From Paracentrotus lividus (Eukaryota > Echinodermata > Echinoidea > Camarodonta > Echinidae): a DNA stretch of 64,000 nucleotides. The notes beneath the pieces were generated by a model. The model had not been told where the DNA came from and searched no databases. It worked only from the letters and a program-made list of their open reading frames with translations. The stretch's first letter is position 1. Each line of letters starts with the position of its first letter. Positions 11,901 to 23,832 of this stretch are shown one piece after another. Position numbers and translations under genes: made by a program. The stretch is from contig CALNVZ010002974.1 in assembly GCA_940671915.1 (NCBI GenBank), positions 45,788,793-45,852,792 on the forward strand, in the 5' to 3' direction.

Positions 11901-14397
11901 ATAGTTTCAAAGAATGTGGTTTATACTGAATTGTAATGACATCAGAACAGTCAGCAGTGTAAAAGTGGTACAAGACAGTCTAAGAGGATGCTTTGAAAAA
12001 ATATCTGAACTATGGAAATCTCAAAATTAAAAAATTGTGCCTATGAAAAAGGTTTAATAAAACCTTTTCTTGAGTAAAATATTAATATTATGACATCATT
12101 TAAAAATTTCCTTGCTTGATTCTACTTTAAGCTTTCACCAGGCCAAGCTTCATCAACATTCCGCTATTTATGATCAACATGTGAAAGCTGTCACGGACTG
12201 TACGGCCCGCACTCTGTAACATTAATGTCAGTGAGCAGGATAGTCTCTATCCGCCAAATGATGGTTCTAAATTGGCAATGCGACATGAAAATGAAGTTAA
12301 ATCCTGTCCCAGATGGTGCTTGTTTATCCTGTGTATGTCGGACCTTGGCTTGGCTAACCTTTATCGGTAGGTTCAGTAACATTCCACTAATGTTGTTGGA
12401 CTCTCGATGGCTATGCTAGAGCCCTTGGTTAAAGAATGATCTCTTAGTATGTTCTTGACATGAGTCGTTGGGGTTAGAAGCCCTATCGTGTAATACAGAT
12501 ATGTGTGGTACAGGTCAATAGACATAGTATTTATGAACTATATTCTATCCCTTTCTCTTTCATATTTGAATCTAGCAAATGAGCTCTTAAATGCTTATTA
12601 TTATCAGAAAATAGATGTTACTCTAACGTCTAAAAGATATGTAGAAACCTTCATTCCTAGCTAAAACTAACACACATAATGTGCAGCATAAAAGGATATG
12701 GGTTATCAACGCAATTTGAGTAGAAGTAAAAACAATAATGTTGATTATTTTGTTTAGCCAATAGAAATCTAACATCTTCAGGGAACTTCAAAAAATATAA
12801 GTATATTGTATATCTACTACATCATTACATGCTATTTGATTGTTGGTTCTGGCAACTTTACTACAGAGTGGAAAATAAGTAAAAAAAATTGTAATGGAAT
12901 TTGGCAAATGAGTCAATGAACCCTAAAAAAAACACAAAGAAAGCAATGTAATGTGCATTAGTGAAATCAATTTTATGCAGTCATACACATCAATCAGAAT
13001 TGATGAGCATATATATTACCATATTTGGTATTGAATGCAAATGATCCAAAAGCTCGTTGCTATATGGTGCTTTTTTCTCTTTACCTAAATCTTTGTGGAT
13101 TCACATCATAATAACCAATTTGACAAGTTGACAGTTTCTACTTTTAATCATTTCCCATTGCTGTTTGTGCTAGAGATATAGAATCAGCGGCCCCTAGGCC
13201 AACCAGCATTCTTTGATTATACATGTCACCTACAATTATCTGAGTAATTCCCAACAAAACAAACTACCCATGCCAAAATCGCGATAGCTGTTTCATCATT
13301 TATTTTCATAACTGCAAATGTTGTTTAGGCAAGTCCCCATGTATCAGCTCAATGTAGATGACATGAGAAAGAACAAGAAACAAAGTAGATCAAGGGACTG
13401 AAGCATATCAGAAAGACATGAGGGGCTCAGCTTGATTTTTTGGCTCTCAAACACTCATATTTTCACACTCTCGGTATAATTGGAATCATTGATGTGTCAT
13501 ACTTAATTGGACTATGCATATATTGCATTCGATTCATAATATGTTCATATCTAACACTGATGGTAGTGCATTATGAATTCACATTGTGATTAAATATCAT
13601 TATGAATGTGACTCATGGATATGATTGTAACATACTGCACATATATGTTCTTCATCCAATTCATGTGCATTCTGTATGTCTCATGTATTGAAACAACTAT
13701 TTATGGAAGAAGCAAGACAAATTATAAGAGGAGAAATATTTGCAGAGCATTGCCAGATGTTATAGACAACATTCAGGACTAAATTCTTTGCATGCATAAT
13801 AGAAAATTATAATATTTTTGTCGTCTACCCCACATGATTTATCACATTTTGGAATATGAGGAATAAATTTGATATACCTCCATAGAAAAGCACTAATGCC
13901 TTTGGTGAAGTCCCACACCATGGTTTCAATGTGCAATGTACACTTTAAAGGACAGGTCATGTACACAACTGGTGCATAGAACATGAAAATAAACCACACC
14001 ATGCTTCATGTGTTGTATGCTGAGAGGAAAGTAACATGCACTAATGGATTGTAATTAGAGAATCAGTGTTACTTTAGCTCTCAAAATACAACGTGGAACA
14101 CATAGAAAAGAATAAAAGCCAGGAATTCATGCACAGTACAGATGTATGTTAGTTTTAGAAAATAAATAGGTGAATGTGTGTTGTTTGTAAACTTGTCACA
14201 ATTCGGCCTAACGGCTGCGATGATGAAGATTAATAAAACCAATTCAATTCAATTGATGAGGGGCACCACCCCCCCCCCTGGTCAAATATTTTGGGCACTT
14301 ATTTGTGAACTTGATAGATGGGTGAATGTGTGTTGATGAATGTAGAGATTGATTAGAAGGAACAGATCAAGGTTAGGATTGATACTGATACATGTCA
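8904..14397. other. No recognised gene; one compositionally distinct block
   Basis: Mostly AT-rich. 10640-11000 looks different: it has a CAT repeat, a nuclear-receptor-like AACCTTTGACCC, a CACTCACAG acceptor-like site and a 47-codon frame (MAFTNGESTSHEPPNAGKLL at its start) at 10847-10990. A 116-codon frame at 9736-10086 is followed by an AATAAA and an A-rich run at 10125-10144, as in a retroposed copy, but its sequence is not recognisable. 14182-14262 ends in AATAAAACCAATTCAATTC, a likely retroposon 3' end. Confidence 0.4.
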
Positions 14398-14527
14398 CAC
14401 AACACCCCACCCCCATTCCACAGCTAATAAACATGTACCCCCCCCCTTCCATGGCTAACAACCCCCCCCCCTATTCCATGGCTGACAAAACACCCCACCC
14501 CCTCCCCCATCCATAGCCTGACAAACA
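14398..14527 (+). repeat. Degenerate C-rich minisatellite
   Basis: About four diverged units pair a poly-C stretch with a variant of TTCCATGGCTAACAA (also TTCCACAGCTAATAA, TTCCATGGCTGACAA, TCCATAGCCTGACAA). Unit length varies from about 25 to 36 bp, mainly through the length of the C run. Confidence 0.8.
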
Positions 14528-17018
14528 CAGATGCCACAGTTTAAAATACTGCCATAGTACTCGACCCCCTCCTATAATGACTTAAATCTCAATAAGTTTT
14601 TATATCTACACATCATTTAGTTTCTTACCCTCTCCCATTATTGATTAATGTTAACTGATTAATGTGGGACAGTGCTAACAGAATTCCCCTCTATGAACAA
14701 AAGATTTCCATATTTGAAGATAAGATTTGCAATTTCGTTCATTCCACCTTTGTTATGTTTGTAACAAATAACAATGAATAAGGCCTACTTTAATCATGCA
14801 TACATTACAATGCTACATGTACATTTTACTAATTTTGCTAAATATACCCCCTCCCCTTCCCCAGCCCAAAATGGTTGTCAGTGTCTTTTGTAAGATATAT
14901 TAAATGAAAAGAATCATTAGGTATTAGAATAGAAAGGTTTGATGTTAGAAAGAATAAATAAGGTTTCCCAGAAAACATACCTTGTGCTCAATTCCCCCTC
15001 TCTCCAAGTTTCAGATCTATATTCAAGAGAAAATTGGAATGAGGGTCACAAAAGGTATGGTTTCCTAGGCCTTTCATCATTAAATTATCAAAATTATATT
15101 ATAAATTTCTCAACTATATAGCTGCATGAGTGTTTTTTACTTTCAATATTGTGATGTACAATGAAATTTCAAAAGATATACCCCTAGATGATAATTAAAT
15201 TCAATACATAAATAATAGATAATGAAAATGGCTGTCTATCTATAAAAAAAAGAGTAAATTCCACACTTCTGATTACATGTATATGTCAACATAACATAAC
15301 TACCGAAAAACAAATGGAAAAAAATTAACAATGTGGAGGCTTAAGTTTACCAACAACATTGAACATTGAGGAAAGGGTTATTATATAAAGCTAAATCAAG
15401 TGTAAGAACTAAAAATGCAAGTAAAAGGTAATGACACTTTTCAACAAAATGGATTGGTCAAATATGGTAATGGTGTCTTTTATCTTCATTTTTGGATAAA
15501 ATCTAATATTGCGATCCCTTTCTGGATGAAAGTACAATAGACTCACACCATCATCATACTTCTTTAAACTCAATTAATTACACGGATCATGCATAACTCA
15601 AGGTCTCCAACACTTAGCATGCAACGATGCATAGTCCCATGTGTGCCTAACGGTGATGGAGTGACTGCATAATTGCATAAATTAGGCATCATTATAACTG
15701 TCAAACATGCTAGAAGTGATGATCCTAAACCAGTTGTGTATTAAGGAATGGTGCAAAATGGGGTCATAACATTTTGATCGTCTAATCTAATTTGTCCATC
15801 ATCTTCCATCTTTCTTGACTTGTTGATCAAGTCTGAGGAAGGTTCCCATTGACTCAAAGAATATACACACTCACTCTAACCAATGCTGAATGGTATTTGT
15901 GATAGGGGGTAAGCACCAGTGCCACCAAGCCTACTGAAGTAGTGGGAATGTACCTGTCTAAATGGTGGAATCCACACATAAGGAATGATCATCAAATCAC
16001 TTTAAAGGGAACATGACTAATTACATTGGCATATGCACATTTTAATATCAGGTCCACGACCGATCAGCGTGAAAGACAGTATCGCTTTTCAAAGCTTTAT
16101 ACATCTAGGCCAAGGTTCCCTAGACTTGGACTATCGACTATGAGAAAGACGAAAACAACTTCCATGGACACCATGATCATATCATATTACCATCACTGTT
16201 CTACGTGAACCAAGCAGTGGCAGTAGCGTCATTCGGCCAATCAAGCTAAATTGGTGATTAACTTAAAAATGGGTCAAGATAGATTCGTTGTGAATCGCTT
16301 GTCATAAGTCATTGGTAGGACCTACATTTATAGCATCAATATCTCCTACCACCACTGGCTACCGACTGACTGGTCGTGAATCAAGCTTGTTTACTACATG
16401 TACACTGTACTATTTACTATGCCAAAATCAGGAATATCAATCGATGACGCATTCTCATCAATTGCTCATCAAGCTATTACATGAAGCCATCTCTGGAAAA
16501 GTCTATAAGTATAACTCTAATGGCGTACGACTCTGAGAAATGTTTCTCTTGGCTGAGCTCCTAAAATTCAGACAAACCTTCAAATAGGAATGGCAATATC
16601 TTTCCTGGAGACATAAAAGGAGGATGTTGAGGAATTATTACTGTTGTAATGTACATGAGAGATGGCTGGGCATCAGTAAATGACTTGCTTTTAAATGATG
16701 TAAAGCTATAAAGAGAAGAGATCTTCAAGTTAACAGGGTGATTAGAATTTTAATGATCTCTGAGGGTCCCAGAATGTCTGTGAAGTAGCACTGTGCCCTT
16801 ATAAGCGCTAGTGAGTGAGATGAGTGAGCAAGAGAGAGTTTGAGAGATTGAGGGCTTGGAATCTAGCAGAAGAGGGGTTAAGTAAGAAAAGAATATAGAC
16901 GGAGAGGGTCTACGTGGAGAAGATGTAAAGAAAAACTAAGGGACGACCAGATGGAAATTGGGAAATAAAACTGGAATAGGAAATGTTTTTCTTGAAAAGC
17001 ATCCGATGACAGGGGTAA

Positions 17019-17106
17019 TAATAATTGGAAAGCGCTTAGAGATGAAATTATTTCATATTAAGCGCTATATAAATCACAACTATTATTATTATTATTATTA
17101 TTATTG
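17019..17106 (+). mobile_element. SINE 3' end, plus orientation
   Basis: The segment carries GGAAAGCGCTTAGAGATG, then TTAAGCGCTATATAAA, then an (ATT)n tail. This architecture (paired AGCGCTT/AGCGCTATATAA words and an ATT tail) is common for SINE 3' ends in marine invertebrates. No tRNA-like head is visible upstream, so the copy is 5'-truncated. Confidence 0.75.
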
Positions 17107-19153
17107 AAAGAACAAAATTATTTGAAAATAAACCCTCAGGTCTCTGTTCTAGCAATACCATTAAGGTCAACAGGCAAAGCCAGATCAAACCACAAATTTG
17201 ATAAATTAAAAGCAGAAAATAAACAATATTTGCCTCCACAAAAGGACAGGAAATAATATGACAAAAATCAAAGCATGAAATTTATAAGGCTTTATGAATT
17301 AGGGACAAAAAGAAAAAAAACTGAACACAACTGTGAAGAAAAAAGACTCAGTTTAGTTACACTATCTTTACTCAAATTCAAACAAGTATTTCATTCATTG
17401 TGAAATTTTAAATAGAACAGTGTACAGTAGGTAGATTTGTCATCAATTGAAAACTGTACAATAGGGTAGGAATGTGGTCTTTATTTTCATACAGGGTCCA
17501 AATACTATTCATAAATCATGATTTTCTCTTAAATTAAGACATTTATGATGACATGGATCAATAAATTAGTTTATAATCTCTGTCAGGTTCATCAATCATA
17601 TTCAATAGAAGATTGCATTACAAGTAGCTACATATATTTATGAATAATATATGCAGAGGGGGAAAATATGTTCAAATCAATAAAAAACTGTTTAACGTCT
17701 TTTCTTCATATCCAATATGAGGACCAAAGCATTCCCCAACTCTAATTAACTCTGTTTCCATCTTGGCACTAGATAGTATCTCAATCATTAACACTGGATC
17801 AATGGTGTTATACCTAGAGCATTTGGCTGCTGACGGAATTTATTTTCATCTTCCATAGGACAGGGGGATTTCCAAATTGTAGTTAATGAGGATCAGCGAA
17901 AAGGTTAGGAGTAAAGGGAGAGAAAAGAGAAGGCATCTTAGCTTTCATCGGCATGACGATGCTGGTCTCAGTTGGAGACGACACCGGTGTTGATGTCTAA
18001 ACTTTAAAGATGGATGTGCAAGGAAGGTCACTAAGTGTCCTACATTCTTTATCATGAAGCATCCTTAATTTTAATTCTAAATATGTAACTTTGGCACTGG
18101 TATAATGAAATATGAATGGTCACTTTATCGCATATCAAATATGATTATGTTTGTTTTCAGAATTATATAAAACTTTGAGAAAAATTACTCAGTTTAATCT
18201 GAAACTTTCTAGAACTCTATTTTTGGATTTCACCAAGAAAACAACAATTGAATGAGAGCCACTAAATTGAACATGGTTTATGTCAAATAACCTTCAGGGT
18301 ATCAAGAATGAAAAAGAGATGTATCCCATTTCTCTGAGATAATGTTAGCAGACGTATATCCATTTTCGGCATGATTATGTTATGACTTGTTCAACTCTGT
18401 GAGGACATGAAATGAGACCAGACAATCAGACCCAGCAGGGTTCTTTACTTGAAGCTTGAAAACATCGGCAAGGACTCTTTATTTTGGACCCAGTGGGAAA
18501 CAAATACTTACATGTAGGTGGAATTTTGATAGAAACGAGAGAATGAGATGGAATCGAAGAATGAGAGGGGGAAAGCAGGGCTTGATTATAACTACATTTG
18601 AGGCAAATCGATGTTTTTCCTGTAGATTCAACATTCAGTTTGATTTGGGTTCTTTGGTTGATTTTATTTGGAGATGCATGGAGCCAAGTGTAGCTTCAGG
18701 CTTTGTGGATGTAAATATAGTAAAATATTGCCAAAACAAAATTGTACAACATTACAGATTATGAGTGTTGATAAAACAATATGAAATTGATACAGAAACA
18801 TGTGCATCTAAAAAGAAATCCCTAAATCAGCATGGAAACATTCAGTTTTCAATAATAATTTTATACATAATTTGGTTTCTGATAAAAAAGAAGAAGAAAT
18901 AAAACCGTAATGATCCATCACCTTTCATCTATCAATAATTACTTAAAATGGGTATGCATTAAATTATGAATAAAAACATATCACTAAACTGGGTTGACAA
19001 TACTAGAACAAAAGCTGATCATTTGCATGTCTGTGTGAGGTACATTTTTGTTTATATCTCCACTGAATTAAAGTAAGGTGTAGAAGAGGCATTTAACATA
19101 GTTATCTATCCTCTCATTGGATCCCACAGTGATGGTGAGAGGGGGATTTAAAA

Positions 19154-19323
19154 TTGTGGGGTAAATCCAGTCTAAGCAGTGTGTTGACCATGAACGTGAT
19201 CTCACTGTCAGCGCAACGGTCCCTGTGCGTCAGGTTTACACAACGTGCCGAGCGCTCGGCCAGCCTGCACCGAATGACTGGGGATGCAGGGTATTATTTC
19301 ACGGTCGAGAGCCATGCAAAGCT
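19154..19323. other. CpG-rich flank of the 19.3-kb MITE with a 14-bp perfect palindrome
   Basis: The stretch is CpG-rich (GTCAGCGCAACGGTCC, CGTGCCGAGCGCTCGG). It contains the perfect palindrome GCCGAGCGCTCGGC at 19247-19260. A 73-codon plus-strand frame runs through it into the MITE, but I do not recognise it. Confidence 0.35.
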
Positions 19324-19456
19324 GGGGCCTGTTTCTCGAAACCGTCGTAAGCCTAAGTTTGTGGACATCCCATAGAAACGCGTGTTAATTCTACAACACG
19401 TATCCCTATGGGTTGTCCAAGAAATATACTTATGGTGGTTTTGAGAAACAGGCCCC
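19324..19456. mobile_element. Palindromic MITE, 133 bp
   Basis: The ends read GGGGCCTGTTTCTCGAAACC and the inverted GGTTTTGAGAAACAGGCCCC. The inverted pairing continues inward through GTGGACATCCCATAG against CTATGGGTTGTCC and CGCGTGTT against AACACG, so nearly the whole element folds on itself. There is no coding capacity. Confidence 0.85.
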
Positions 19457-21538
19457 TGCTCTCTAAACATGGGGAGGTGCCAGCTGCGATGACAACAATT
19501 CTTTTTCGACGAAGAGAGATGAGGATTTCTAGAGTAGCAGTAGAAGAGTCGTCTCGTTTGCATGCTGGAGGGTATGGAAGGAAGGATGTACGTGAGCATT
19601 GGATTGAAACTGGTCTAGAATCAGGCAGCTAGGTTTACAGCGAGAGTAAACAGATGATGTATAATGGTCAGAATATAAACTTTGGGAGGATTGAAGACGG
19701 GTGTAAAGAGGGATTGGTTCTTGTTGTTATGATTTATCGGGATTGCTATCCGAGTACTAGGGCAGAGATTTCATGTGATGTTTGTCAGGAGTGTACATTA
19801 CTCAATCCTAAAGCTGACCAGTAGAAATGAGTATCCATTAGACAGCACTTATCATCATTGAAGAGACTCATTGAAGTTTTACTGCAGACTGTGGGCCTTT
19901 GCTATTCACATACATGTACTTTGAAATACTTATATACTCCTGAATTTTAGAAAATATTTATTTCAAAGATTGGTAAAAATTATTCACTTCCTCCAATGGT
20001 AACACATGCAATAGAAGTGTAAAATAGAGGGAGCTGCTGTAGAGATGTGTGAATAATTTGTACCTGTCTTGACTTATCCCAACAGAATAAACAACTGAAT
20101 ATTTATTTAATTATGTTGGAAATCCTAAAAACAAAAAATAACCGTATTTTTTACTTGTCAACTTGCTATCTGCTTCTACAAAAAACAACTACATCTCAAC
20201 AATATTTGTGAATTGCATTGGGTCAAAGCCCAATAGGCACTGACACTCCCGCTGTTAAGGAAACCACGTCTAAAAGAGTGAATATTATCCTAAATACATG
20301 TATGGAATCTATACTGGAGGATGACAGACAGGGAGAGTAACTGAAGAATGTACAAATACACAGAGAGCAAGCTTTCCATGAAGAGACATAGGCAGGCATG
20401 GAAGGCATGAATCAGAGAATGCTGTGCAATGCCTTTTGAAGACTCTAAAAAGCCCTTTAACTAATTTATCATTTTTGGTTTACACAAATTTGTTATTGAA
20501 ATAGAAAATAAAAATGTCTATTGGGTAAAAATCAAGTAGAGAAGGGAAAGAAATAGAAAATGAGAGAGAAAGAGGTTAAGATGGGAGAGAAAAGGAAAAG
20601 TGTGATATACAGCATGTACAGAGAGAAAGGCAAGAGAGAGAGAGAGAGAAGCTGAAAATGAGAGAAAGTAGAAATATGGGAAAGCAGAGAGAGAATGAGA
20701 GAGATTTAACCTCTTGAAATGGAACAAAGAGTACCCACGTGGCACAACTATTTTGGATCCTGTCTCACCAAATATGGGAATGCCATCTCATATTAAATAA
20801 ACTGAGGAATGGAGCGTTTTACACAACTTCATACCCTCGGGTCACCAAAGGTCAAAGGCTTGATAACTCATTTTCTCTTCATCCTCTCTTTTATTATAAC
20901 AAAAATATATATTTTTCACTTTAATAGCAGCGATGTAAAGAATTCTGTCATAGTATCATTCACCAAGTCAGTATGGCCATTATATCTAATTGAATTTTAG
21001 TATCTCTGTCTCCTCTCTATATACATACTTCTAGACAAATTCCTTACTAATTTGAATGTGTCAGGAATATAGATTTACCTTCATTTGCAAAATAACATTG
21101 ACAATATTTTTTATTAGTGGAATGTGTTGATATAGGTGAAACATTGCAGGCTGTAAATTTGCAATAGATATCATCATGATTTTTAATTTTATCTTTTTTT
21201 TGTTTTTTTGAGTGATGCTAAAATTTTAGGTGAGATTTGAAGCTTCACATCATTGAAATAGCCAAATAAAAGATAGAAGATAGAAGGAATTAATGGAAGT
21301 ATACCACATACTGTGACAAAAATTATATCAATGCACCTTTAAAAGTTCATGTCCGACTTCGACCCCGATCTTCGAGAAAATGGCAGGTAAAATAGAACAG
21401 GTATTACATCCGAGACAGGGAATCCTAAATTACTACCAAATGGCCACTACCAGAGACAGGTTCACTCTGTTACAGTACAGCCACAAATTCCCAATTGAAA
21501 ATCCATACTACAAATTGAAGAAATGGCCAGGCCCGATT

Positions 21539-21540
<2 letters not shown>

Positions 21541-21604
<64 letters not shown>

Positions 21605-21615
21605 AGGGAAGGGAG
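21541..21615 (+). repeat. (GA)n microsatellite
   Basis: The tract is long and nearly pure GA, grading into GAAGGGAAGGGAGAGG. Confidence 0.97.
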
Positions 21616-23709
21616 AGGGCTTATGTCAGCTCCTTGACCCAGTATCTATCCCATCTCATGTGTTGCAATATCTGCGCCCAGTTTCCTATCAATGCTAAGA
21701 AATGGTAACAGTCTGAGTGGATGCATTTTTGTCTCCTTGATCTAAATAGGAGCCATATTCTTCAATTTATGATTTGAAATGAAAGGAGCACATGCAGATT
21801 GTTTGAGGTGGATAATGAGATGGGCATGCAAGCAGCAGGCTTTTTCTTAATAAAGAATTCTCATTTGGGGTACATCTATGCAGGTCCTTTTAAGGCTTGT
21901 TGCGAATGTGAAAGTAAAATGTCTCTCTTGACTTTTTCATTGCTCAAGATAATTTTCTTTCACCATGTTTTATTTCATACAAATATCGAACATGTCAACA
22001 ACAAAACATAAAAATGTACATGCCGATTTATTATGCCATTTTGTCATAAATAATGTTTTTATATTTTAAAATATCCCTGTATAAATTGTTTCTTGGCCAT
22101 TGGTATTCAATGTGCTTTGAGCATTGTGCAAAATTACAATTTATCTGAAGATGTCACAAGCAATTCTCCCAAATTTGCCCTTGAACACAATCCCACAGTC
22201 TTGCTTTCTGCTAACATGCAATCCAACTGTCTCTGTGGAAAGATAGTCAGGCACACAAACATGTGCACATGAGAGCCAGGTATGACTCTTTCTTCTCCAA
22301 CCCAGCTCCACATGGAAATCTTCTGAATTATTTCACACAAGATCATATGGCTTGCTTAGGGAATGCACCAAACTTAGACCCATGTGAGCTGATCTATATT
22401 CACACTGGGAAATTTATCCGAAGGAAGGTCATGGAGGATGCAATCTTATTTATTAATCTTTAACTCATTGGAAAAAAAATGTTCCTAATCTAATACCAAA
22501 ATATAAGCATAATCCTCAGATTGTTTAATACCATTTTCTTAATTTTGTTACATTTCAGATTATAATTTCAGTTTACAATCTTTAATAAAAGTGATGGCCA
22601 TCTAAAATGCACTACATACTTCACAACATATACAGTACATTGTGCCAAAGAGAATTGCTAAACTGGGGTTTAAAAAAAGGGGGGACATATTTGTGGAAAG
22701 GACAGGTAACTCTTAGAAGGTGAACTCTGTCTGAACATGGCCTCAGATCAGGCAAGGGGCCATGTAATTGACATTACCCTCCTACTCCATAGAAACAGCT
22801 GTTCAGATGGGATGATGTCAGAGACAGAACAAGGGGAGAATGAGATTGAGAGAAGACCTAGGAAGACGTAGGAAGAGAGAGAGACAGAGAGCGAGCAAAA
22901 AAAAGTGTAGATGAGAAGGTAAAAAGTTAGAAAAGGAGCATGCAGCTACCGAGAGGTATGCACTAAAATTTAACTTGGAGAGTAAGCAATAGAGCTAGAG
23001 GTAAAGAAGATATATGAGAAAGAGGGAGAGAGAGACAGAGAAGGTAGAGAGACAGGAGAGGGACCTAGAAATATGGAGCTTTAGGAAAATGGAGGAGCTT
23101 GAAGATGCAGAAAAGGTTGTTGCATTCTTCTTTGTGGCTGGCACTGAACTTGGGGGCTAGCTGGGCAGCAGGGGATTGCTAGAGCATTAGTCACCCACAA
23201 AATGTCAATTCACATGGTGTGTGAGTTCAGCTGAATAGAACAGAAAGAAGAAGAGAAGAGAAGCGAAGAAGATACCGCACAAGAGAGGAGGGTTAATGCC
23301 ATGGTAGTGGAACAATTTAATGATGAGACTTAACAAATTAATGAAGGGGGAGAAGAAAGGGATGCCTAATAATTATAGAAACAAAATAACAACAATAACA
23401 AAGGAAGACATCTAATCTTAGAAGTATTCAGAGGGGAAGAAAATGGGGGTGATGGTGATAATGGTGATGATGATGACAGTAAGGGTAATGGTTTTGTGAT
23501 ATAAAGTTTATTGGTATTTGATTAGGCTTGGAGAAGCATGGGAAGTATAGACAATCGACAGCAGGTGAGACTTCATGCAAAATTTAAAAGGATTTTAAAA
23601 AAAGTAATATCGCCAGAGGCCTGGAAATGGAATAGAAGAGAGGTGCTAAAACAGGAAACACTGGATCCAGGGCAAAACAAGGGAGTCCCAGTTTACATAC
23701 TTATGCCCA

Positions 23710-23832
23710 GTAGCGGATCCAGTAAACAGCTCTGACAAAAGATTGTATTGGTCTATGCCAAATGATAGAGCCGCTACTGTCCACAGGCAAATGGGCCAAC
23801 AAAATCATTTGTCAGAGCCGAGACTGAATCCA
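23710..23832. mobile_element. MITE family X, copy 1
   Basis: The left arm GGATCCAGTAAACAGCTCTG and then ACAAAAGATTGTATTGG pair with the inverted right arm (CCAACAAAATCATTTGTCAG, then AGCCGAGACTGAATCC). The centre carries GAGCCGCTACTGTCCACAGG, which recurs in diverged form at 44.1 and 30.1 kb, so this is a dispersed family. Confidence 0.75.

Larger units (their letters stand above)
14528..23709. other. No gene seen outside the listed repeats
   Basis: AT-rich apart from the SINE tail, the 19.3-kb MITE and its CpG-rich flank, and GA tracts near 20.6 and 21.5 kb. No frame shows a recognisable domain. Confidence 0.5.
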
